Shown here: piece by piece, positions 50,338 to 61,004 of the stretch
How positions within the stretch are numbered: position 1 is the stretch's first letter
How the letters are laid out: each line of letters starts with the position of its first letter
Assembly: GCA_920105625.2 (NCBI GenBank)
Contig: CAKKTE020000204.1
Span: forward strand, 372,001 to 436,000
Reading direction: 5' to 3'
DNA: 64,000 bases
DNA from: Clusia tigrina
Taxonomy: Eukaryota > Arthropoda > Insecta > Diptera > Clusiidae
Notes under the pieces: generated by a model
The model's database searches: none
The model's input: the letters and a program-made list of their open reading frames with translations, nothing else
Told to the model about the DNA's origin: nothing
Position numbers and translations under genes: made by a program

Positions 50338-52090
50338 CAAACACTGATAAAACTTCAAATGACCCTAACTTCAATACGGTACGTCCTACACCTATCAAAG
50401 TTTGCAACATACAAATGCTTGTAACTTTTTACTGGAGCGTCATAAAACCTTGAAATTTTGTAACAATACAGTACTCGAGCCTCTTGTCAATTTAAGCTAT
50501 CGCTCAAGCAATGCTACCCTTGAGTCCCAAATCAAACACTGATAAAACTTCAAATGGCCCTAACTTCTATACGGTACGTCCTACACCTATCAAAGTTTGC
50601 AACATACAAATGCTTGTAACTTTTTACTGGAGCGTCATAAAACGTCGAAATTTTGTAACAATAAAGTACTCGAGCCTCTTGTCAATTTAAGCTATCGCTC
50701 AAAGCTATGCTACCCTTGAGTCCCAAATCAAACACTGATAAAACTTCAAAAGGCCCTAACTTCTATACGGTACGTCCTACACCTATCAAAGATTGCAACA
50801 TACAAATGCTTGTAACTTTTTACTGGAGCGTCATAAAACCTTGAAATTTTGTAACAATACAGTACTCAAGCCTCTTGTCAATTTAAGCTATCGCTCAAGC
50901 AATTCTACCCTTGAGTCCCAAATCAAACACTGATAAAACTTCAAATGGCCGTAACTCCTATACGGTACGTCCTACACCTATCAAAGTTTGCAACATACAA
51001 ATGTTTGTAACTTTTTACTGGAGCGTCATAAAACGTTGAAATTTTGTAACAATAAAGTACTCGAGCCTCTTGTCAATTTAAGCTATCGCTCAAAGCTATG
51101 CTACCCTTGAGTCCCAAATCAAACACTGATAAAACTTCAAAAGGCCCTAACTTCTATACGGTACGTCCTACACCTATCAAAATTGCAACATACAAATGCT
51201 TGTAACTTTTTACTTGAGCGTCATAAAACCTTGAAATTTTGTAACAATACAGTACTCGAGCCTCTTGTTAATTTAAGCTATCGCTCAAGCAATGCTACCC
51301 TTGAGTCCCAAATCAAACACTGATAAAACTTCAAATGGCCCTAACTCCTACACGATACGTCCTACACCTATCAAAGTTTGCACCATACAAATGCTTGTAA
51401 CTTTTTACCGGAGCGCCATAAAAACTTGAAATTTTGTAACAATAAGGTACTCGAGCTTCTTGTCAATTTAAGCTATCGCTCAAAGTTATGCTACCCTTGA
51501 CTCCCAAATCAAACACTAATAAAACTTCAAATGGCCCTAACTTCTATACGGTACATCCTACACCTATCAAAGTTTGCAACATACAAATGCTTGTAACTTT
51601 TTACTGGAGCGTCATAAAACCTTGAAATTTTGTAACAATAAAGTACTCGAGCCTCTTGTCAATTTAAGCTATCGCTCAAAGCTATGCAACCCTTGAGTCT
51701 CAAATCAAACACTGATAAAACTTAAAATGGCCTTACTCCTATACGATACGTCCTACATCTATCAAAGTTTGCACCATACAAATGCTTGTAACTTTTTACG
51801 GGAGCGTCATAAAAACTTGAAATTTTGTAACAATAAGGTACTCGAGCTTCTTGTCAATTTAAGCTATCGCTCAAAGTTATGCTACGCTTGAGTCCCAAAT
51901 CAAACACTGATAAAACTTGAAATGGCCATAACTTCTATACGGTACATCCTACACCTATCAAAGTTTGCAACATACAAATGCTTGTAACTTTTTACTGGAG
52001 CGTCATAAAACCTTAAAATTTTGTAACAATAAAGTACTCCAGCCTCTTGTCAATTTAAGCTATCGCTCAAAGCTATGCTACCCTTGAGTC
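46065..52090 (+). repeat. Block at 6256/6452-bp offset, copy 1
   Basis: Matches 52321-58543. The offset is 6256 bp (32 monomers) at gataaaagtt and tgtaacaaag, and 6452 bp (33 monomers) from acgctagcgt onward (48083 and 54535, 48900 and 55352, 50190 and 56642, 50641 and 57093). One extra monomer lies in the second copy. Confidence 0.9.
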
Positions 52091-52320
52091 CCAAATCAAA
52101 CACTGATAAAACTTCAAAAGGCCCTAACTTCTATACGGTACGTCCTACACCTATCAAAGTTTGCAACATACAAATGCTTGTAACTTTTTACTGGAGCGAC
52201 ATAAAACCTTGAAATTTTGTAACAATACAGTACTCGAGTCTCTTGTCAATTTAAGCTATCGCTCAAGCAATGCTACCCTTGAGTCCCAAATCAAACACTG
52301 ATAAAACTTCAAATGGCCCT

Positions 52321-55300
52321 AACTTCTATACGGTACGTCCTACACCTATCAAAGTTTGCAACATACAAATGTTTGTAACTTTTTACTGGAGCGTCATAAA
52401 ACGTTGAAATTTTGTAACAATAACGTACTCGAGCCTCTTGTCAATTTAAGCTATCGCTCAAAGCTATGCTACCCTTGAGTCCCAAATCAAACACTGATAA
52501 AAGTTCAAAAGGCCCTAACTTCTATACGGTACGTCCTACACCTATCAAAGTTTGCAACATACAAATGCTTGTAACTTTTTACTGGAGCGTCATAAAACCT
52601 TGAAATTTTGTAACAATACAGTACTCGAGCCTCTTGTTAATTTAAGCTATCGCTCAAGCAATGCTACCCTTGAGTCCCAAATCAAACACTGATAAAACTT
52701 CAAATGGCCATAACTTCTACACGATACGTCCTACACCTATCAAAGTTTGCACCATACAAATGCTTGTAACTTTTTACGGGAGCATCATAAAAACTTGAAA
52801 TTTTGTAACAATAAGGTACTCGAGCTTCTTGTCAATTTAAGCTATCGCTCAAAGTTATGCTACCCTTGAGTCCCAAATCAAACACTAATAAAACTTCAAA
52901 TGGCCCTAACTTCTATACGGTACATCCTACACCTATCAAAGTTTGCAACATACAAATGCTTGTAACTTTTTACTGGAGCGTCAAAAAACCTTGAAATTTT
53001 GTAACAATAAAGTACTCGAGCCTCTTGTCAATTTAAGCTATCGCTCAAAGCTATGCAACCCTTGAGTCTCAAATCAAACACTGATAAAACTTCAAATGAC
53101 CCTAACTTCTATACGGTACGTCCTACACCTATCAAAGTTTGCAACATACAAATGCTTGTAAGTTTTTACTGGAGCGTCATAAAACCTTGAATTTTTGTAA
53201 CAAAGTACTCGAGCCTCTTGTCAATTTAAGCTATCGCTCAAAGCTATGCTACGATTGAGTCCCAAATCAAACACTGATAAAACTTCAAATGGCCCTAACT
53301 TCTATACGGTACGTCCTACACCTATCAAAGTTTGCAACATACAAATGCTTGTAACTTTTTACGGGAGCGTCATAAAACCTTGAAATTTTGTAACAGTAAA
53401 GTACTCGAGCCTCTTGTTAATTTAAGCTATCGCTCAAAGCTATGCTACCCTTGAGTCCCAAATCAAACACTGATAAAACATCAAATGGCCATAACTTTTA
53501 TACGGTACGTCCTACACCTATCAAAGTTTGCAACATACAAATGCTTGTAACTTTTTACGGGAGCGTCATAAAACCTTGAAATTTTGTAACAATAAAGTAC
53601 TCGAGCCTCTTGTTAATTTAAGCTATCGCTCAAAGCTATGCTACCCTTGAGTCCCAAATCAAACACTGATAAAACTTCAAAAGGCCCTAACTTCTATACG
53701 GTACGTCCTACACCTATCAAAGTTTGCAACATACAAATGCTTGTAACTTTTTACTGGAGCGTCATAAAACGTTGAAATTTTGTAACAATACAGTACTCGA
53801 GTCTCTTGTCAATTTAAGCTATCGCTCAAGCAATGCTACCCTTGAGTCCCAAATCAAACACTGATAAAACTTCAAATGGCCCTAACTCCTATACGATACG
53901 TCCTACATCTATCAAAGTTTGCACCATACAAATGCTTGTAACTTTTTACGGGAGCGTCATAAAAACTTGAAATTTTGTAACAATAAGGTACTCGAGCTTC
54001 TTGTCAATTTAAGCTATCGCTCAAAGTTATGCTACCCTTGAGTCCCAAATCAAACACTGATAAAACTTCAAATGGCCATAACTTCTATACGGTACATCTT
54101 ACACCTATCAAAGTTTGCAACATACAAATGCTTGTAACTTTTTACTGGAGCGACATAAAACCTTGAAATTTTGTAACAATACAGTACTCGAGCCTCTTGT
54201 CAATTTAAGCTATCGCTCAAGCAATGCTTCCCTTGAGTCCCAAATCAAACACTGATAAAACTTCAAATGGCCCTAACTTCTATACGGTACGTCCTACACC
54301 TATCAAAGTTTGCAACATACAAATGCTTGTAACTTTTTACTGGAGCGTCATAAAACGTTGAAATTTTGTAACAATAAAGTACTCGAGCCTCTTGTCAATT
54401 TAAGCTATCGCTCAAAGCTATGCTACCCTTGAGTCCCAAATCAAACACTGATAAAACTTCAAAAGGCCCTATCTTCTATACGGTACGTCCTACACCTATC
54501 AAAGTTTGCAACATACAAATGCTTGTAACTTTTTACGCTAGCGTCATAAAACCTTGAAATTTTGTAACAATAAGGTACTCGAACTTCTTGTCAATTTAAG
54601 CTATCGCTCAAAGTTATGCTACCCTTGAGTCCCAAATCAAACACTGATAAAACTTCAAATAGCCCTAATTTCTATACGGTACGTCCTACACCTATCAAAG
54701 TTTGCAACATACAAATGCTTGTAACTTTTTACTGGAGCGTCATAAAACCTTGAAATTTTGTAACAATAAATTACTCGAGCCTCTTGTAAATTTTAGCTAT
54801 CGCTCAAAGCTATGCTACCCTTGAGTCCCAAATCAAACACTGATAAAACTTCAAAAGGCCCTAACTTCTATACGGTACGTCCTACACCTATCAAAGTTTG
54901 CAACATACAAATGCTTGTAACTTTTTACTGGAGCGTCATAAAACCTTGAAATTTTGTAACAATACAGTACTCGAGTCTCTTGTCAATTTAAGCTATCGCT
55001 CAAGCAATGATACCCTTGAGTCCCAAATCAAACACTGATAAAACTTCAAATGGCCCTAACTCCTATACGATACGTCCTACATCTATCAAAGTTTGCACCA
55101 TACAAATGCTTGTAACTTTTTACGGGAGCGTCATAAAAACTTGAAATTTTGTAACATTAAGGTACTCGAGCTTCTTGTCAATTTAAGCTATCGCTCAAAG
55201 TTATGCTACCCTTGAGTCCCAAATCAAACACTGATAAAACTTCAAATGGCCATAACTTCTATACGGTACATCCTACACCTATCAAAGTTTGCAACATACA

Positions 55301-58300
55301 AATGCTCGTAACTTTTTACTGGAGCGTCATAAAACCTTAAAATTTTGTAACAATAAAGTCCTCCAGCCTCTTGTCAATTTAAGCTATCGCTCAAAGCTAT
55401 GCTACCCTTGAGTCCCAAATCAAACACTGATAAAACTTCAAATGACCCTAACTTCAATACGGTACGTCCTACACCTATCAAAGTTTGCAACATACAAATG
55501 CTTGTAACTTTTTACTGGAGCGTCATAAAACCTTGAAATTTTGTAACAATACAGTACTCGAGCTTCTTGTCAATTTAAGCTATCGCTCAAGCAATGCTAT
55601 CCTTGAGTCCCAAATCAAACACTGATAAAACTTCAAATGGCCCTAACTTCTATACGGTACGTCCTACACCTATCAAAGTTTGCAACATACAAATGCTTGT
55701 AACTTTTTACTGGAGCGTCATAAAACGTTGAAATTTTGTAACAATAAAGTACTCGAGCCTCTTGTTAATTTAAGCTATCGCTCAAAGCTATGCTACCCTT
55801 GAGTCCCAAATCAAACACTGATAAAACTTCAAAAGGCCCTAACTTCTATACGGTACGTCCTACACCTATCAAAGTTTGCAACATACAAATGCTTGTAACT
55901 TTTTACTGGAGCGTCATAAAACCTTGAAATTTTGTAACAATACAGTACTCGAGCCTCTTGTCAATTTAAGCTATCGCTCAAGCAATGCTACCCTTGAGTC
56001 CCAAATCAAACACTGATAAAGCTTCAAATGGCCCTAACTCCTATACGGTACGTCCTACACCTATCAAAGTTTGCAACATACAAATGTTTGTAACTTTTTA
56101 CTGGAGCGTCATAAAACGTTGAAATTTTGTAACAATAAAGTACTCGAGCCTCTTGTCAATTTAAGCTATCGCTCAAAGCTATGCTACCCTTGAGTCCCAA
56201 ATCAAACACTGATAAAACTTCAAAAGGCCCTAACTTCTATACGGTACGTCCTACACCTATCAAAGTTTGCAACATACAAATGCTTGTAACTTTTTACTGG
56301 AGCGTCATAAAACCTTGAAATTTTGTAACAATACAGTACTCGAGTCTCTTGTCAATTTAAGCTATCGCTCAAGCAATGCTACGCTTGAGTCCCAAATCAA
56401 ACACTGATAAAACTTCAAATGGCCCTAACTCCTATACGATACGTCCTACATCTATCAAAGTTTGCACCATACAAATGCTTGTAACTTTTTACGGGAGCGT
56501 CATTAAAACTTGAAATTTTGTAACAATAAGGTACTCGAGCTTCTTGTCAATTTAAGCTATCGCTCAAAGTTCTGCTACCCTTGAGTCCCAAATCAAACAC
56601 TGATAAAACTTCAAATGGCCATAACTTCTATACGGTACATCCTACACAAATCAAAGTTTGCAACATACAAATGCTCGTAACTTTTTACTGGAGCGTCATA
56701 AAACCTTAAAATTTTGTAAGAATAAAGTACTCCAGCCTCTTGTCAATTTAAGCTATCGCTCAAAGCTATGCTACCCTTGAGTCACAAATCAAACACTGAT
56801 AAAACTTCAAATGACCCTAACTTCAATACGGTACGTCCTACACCTATCAAAGTTTGCAACATACAAATGCTTGTAACTTTTTACTGGAGCGTCATAAAAC
56901 CTTGAAATTTTGTAACAATACAGTACTCGAGCCTCTTGTCAATTTAAGCTATCGCTCAAGCAATGCTACCCTTGAGTCCCAAATCAAACACTGATAAAAC
57001 TTCAAATGGCCCTAACTTCTATACGGTACGTCCTACACCTATCAAAGTTTGCAACATACAAATGCTTGTAACTTTTAACTGGAGCGTCATAAAACGTCGA
57101 AATTTTGTAACAATAAAGTACTCGAGCCTCTTGTCAATTTAAGCTATCGCTCAAAGCTATGCTACCCTTGAGTCCCAAATCAAACACTGATAAAACTTCA
57201 AAAGGCCCTAACTTCTATACGGTACGTCCTACACCTATCAAAGATTGCAACATACAAATGCTTGTAACTTTTTACTGGAGCGTCATAAAACCTTGAAATT
57301 TTGTAACAATACAGTACTCAAGCCTCTTGTCAATTTAAGCTATCGCTCAAGCAATGCTACCCTTGAGTCCCAAATCAAACACTGATAAAACTTCAAATGG
57401 CCGTAACTCCTATACGGTACGTCCTACACCTATCAAAGTTTGCAACATACAAATGTTTGTAACTTTTTACTGGAGCGTCATAAAACGTTGAAATTTTGTA
57501 ACAATAAAGTACTCGAGCCTCTTGTCAATTTAAGCTATCGCTCAAAGCTATGCTACCCTTGAGTCCCAAATCAAACACTGATAAAACTTCAAAAGGCCCT
57601 AACTTCTATACGGTACGTCCTACACCTATCAAAGTTTGCAACATACAAATGCTTGTAACTTTTTACTTGAGCGTCATAAAACCTTGAACTTTTGTAACAA
57701 TACAGTACTCGAGCCTCTTGTTAATTTAAGCTATCGCTCAAGCAATGCTACCCTTGAGTCCCAAATCAAACACTGATAAAACTTCAAATGGCCCTAACTC
57801 CTACACGATACGTCCTACACCTATCAAAGTTTGCACCATACAAATGCTTGTAACTTTTTACCGGAGCGCCATAAAAACTTGAAATTTTGTAACAATAAGG
57901 TACTCGAGCTTCTTGTCAATTTAAGCTATCGCTCAAAGTTATGCTACCCTTGACTCCCAAATCAAACACTAATAAAACTTCAAATGGCCCTAACTTCTAT
58001 ACGGTACATCCTACACCTATCAAAGTTTGCAACATACAAATGCTTGTAACTTTTTACTGGAGCGTCATAAAACCTTGAAATTTTGTAACAATAAAGTACT
58101 CGAGCCTCTTGTCAATTTAAGCTATCGCTCAAAGCTATGCAACCCTTGAGTCTCAAATCAAACACTGATAAAACTTAAAATGGCCTAACTCCTATACGAT
58201 ACGTCCTACATCTATCAAAGTTTGCACCATACAAATGCTTGTAACTTTTTACGGGAGCGTCATAAAAACTTGAAATTTTGTAACAATAAGGTACTCGAGC

Positions 58301-58543
58301 TTCTTGTCAATTTAAGCTATCGCTCAAAGTTATGCTACGCTTGAGTCCCAAATCAAACACTGATAAAACTTGAAATGGCCATAACTTCTATACGGTACAT
58401 CCTACACCTATCAAAGTTTGCAACATACAAATGCTTGTAACTTTTTACTGGAGCGTCATAAGACCTTAAAATTTTGTAACAATAAAGTACTCCAGCCTCT
58501 TGTCAATTTAAGCTATCGCTCAAAGCTATGCTACCCTTGAGTC
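52321..58543 (+). repeat. Block at 6256/6452-bp offset, copy 2
   Basis: Partner of 46065-52090 with one more monomer, near 54340-54535. It also restores one base in caaagtttgcaac (lost near 51187), and it has a different subtype of T7 tail (atggcctaactcc) near 58180. Confidence 0.9.
54340..54534 (+). repeat. Extra T1 monomer in the third copy
   Basis: A cgttgaaa and aaaaggccc monomer (T1) lies here between T2 (gcttcccttgag) and T5 (acgctagcgt). The equivalent places near 43.1 and 48.0 kb have T2 joined directly to T5. The T2-T1-T5 order agrees with the 12-20 kb higher-order repeat, so this may be the older state. The monomer carries a private ccctatcttct. Confidence 0.85.
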
Positions 58544-60675
58544 CCAAATCAAACACTGATAAAACTTCAAATGACCCTAACTTCTATACGGTACGTCCTA
58601 CACCTATCTAAGTTTGCAACATACAAATGCTTGTAACTTTTTACTGGAGCGACATAAAACCTTGAAATTTTGTAACAATACAGTACTCGAGCCTCTTGTC
58701 AATTTAAGCTATAGCTCAAGCAATGCTACCCTTGATTCCCAAATCAAACACTGATAAAACTTCAAATGGCTCTAACTTCTATACGGTACGTCCTACACCT
58801 ATCAAAGTTTGCAACATACAAATGCTTGTAACTTTTTACTGGAGCGTCATAAAACGTTCAAATTTTGTAACAATAAAGTACTCGAGCCTCTTGTCAATTT
58901 AAGCTATCGCTCAAAGCTATGCTACCCTTGAGTCCCAAATCAAACACTGATAAAACTTCAAAAGGCCCTAACTTCTATACGGTACGTCCTACACCTATCA
59001 AAGTTTGCAACATACAAATGCTTGTAACTTTTTACGCTAGCGTCATAAAACCTTGAAATTTTGTAACAATAAGGTACTCGAATTTCTTGTCAATTTAAGC
59101 TATCGCTCAAGCAATGCTACCCTTGAGTCCCAAATCAAACACTGATAAAACTTCAAATGGCCCTAACTCCTATACGGTACGTCCTACACCTATCAAAGTT
59201 TGCAACATACAAATGGTTGTAACTTTTTACTGGAGCGTCATAAAACGTTGAAATTTTGTAACAATAAAGTACTCGAGCCTCTTGTCAATTTAAGCTATCG
59301 CTCAAAGCTATGCTACCCTTGAGTCCCAAATCAAACACTGATAAAACTTCAAAAGGCCCTACCTTCTATACGGTACGTCCTACACCTATCAAAGTTTGCA
59401 ACATACAAATGCTTGTAACTTTTAACTGGAGCGTCATAAAACCTTGAAATTTTGTAACAATACAGTACTCGAGCCTCTTGTTAATTTAAGCTATCGCTCA
59501 AGCAATGCTACCCTTGAGTCCCAAATCAAACACTGATAAAACTTCAAATGGCCCTAACTCCTACACGATACGTCCTACACCTATCAAAGTTTGCACCATA
59601 CAAATGCTTGTAACTTTTTACGGGAGCGCCATAAAAACTTGAAATTTTGTAACAATAAGGTACTCGAGCTTCTTGTCAATTTAAGCTATCGCTCAAAGTT
59701 ATGCTACCCTTGACTCCCAAATCAAACACTAATAAAACTTCAAATGGCCCTAACTTCTATACGGTACATCCTACACCTATCAAAGTTTGCAACATACAAA
59801 TGCTTGTAACTTTTTACTGGAGCGTCATAAAACCTTGAAATTTTGTAACAATAAAGTACTCGAGCCTCTTGTCAATTTAAGCTATCGCTCAAAGCTATGC
59901 AACCCTTGAGTCTCAAATCAAACACTGATAAAACTTAAAATGGCCCTAACTCCTATACGATACGTCCTACACCTATCAAAGTTTGCACCATACAAATGCT
60001 TGTAACTTTTTACGGGAGCGCCATAAAAACTTGAAATTTTGTAACAATAAGGTACTCGAGCTTCTTGCTATCGCTCAAAGTTATGCTACCCTTGAATCCC
60101 AAATCAAACACTAATAAAACTTCAAATGGCCCTAACTTCTATACGGTACATCCTACACCTATCAAAGTTTGCAACATACAAATGCTTGTAACTTTTTACT
60201 GGAGCGTCATAAAACGTTGAAATTTTGTAACAATAAAGTACTCGAGCCTCTTGTCAATTTAAGCTATCGCTCAAAGCTATGCAACCCTTGAGTCTCAAAT
60301 CAAACACTGATAAAACTTAAAATGGCCCTAACTCCTATACGATACGTCCTACATCTATCAAAGTTTGCACCATACAAATGCTTGTAACTTTTTACGGGAG
60401 CGTCATAAAAACTTGAAATTTTGTAACAATAAGGTACTCGAGCTTCTTGTCAATTTAAGCTATCGCTCAAAGTTATGCTACCCTTGAGTCCCAAATCAAA
60501 CACTGATAAAACTTCAAATGGCCATAACTTCTATACGGTACATCCTACACCTATCAAAGTTTGCAACATACAAATGCTTGTAACTTTTTACTGGAGCGGC
60601 ATAAAACCTTAAAATTTTGTAACAATAAAGTACTCCAGCCTCTTGTCAATTTAAGCTATCGCTCAAAGCTATGCT
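57690..60675 (+). repeat. Block at 3315/3325-bp offset, copy 1
   Basis: Matches 61005-64000. Markers at 3315 are cttgactccc (57949 and 61264), atagctcaag (58711 and 62026) and acgctagcgt (59034 and 62349). The offset becomes 3325 after the 10-base loss at 60067. cttgactccc also lies at 59709, 1760 bp (nine monomers) after 57949. Confidence 0.9.
60060..60075 (+). other. 10-bp deletion
   Basis: Reads gagcttcttgctatcgctc where other copies have ten more bases (tcaatttaag) before ctatcgctc. The duplicate near 63385 is intact, so the loss followed the block duplication or was not copied. Confidence 0.88.
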
Positions 60676-61004
60676 ACCCTTGAGTCCCAAATCAAACACT
60701 GATAAAACTCAAATGACCCTAACTTCTATACGGTACGTCCTACACCTATCTAAGTTTGCAACATACAAATGCTTGTAACTTTTTACTGGAGCGACATAAA
60801 ACCTTGAAATTTTGTAACAATACAGTACTCGAGCCTCTTGTCAATTTAAGCTATCGCTCAAGCAATGCTACCCTTGAGTCAAAAATCAAACACTGATAAA
60901 ACTTCAAATGGCCCTAACTTCTATACGGTACGTCCTACACCTATCAAAGTTTGCAACATACAAATGCTTGTAACTTTTTACGCTAGCGTCATAAAACCTT
61001 GAAA

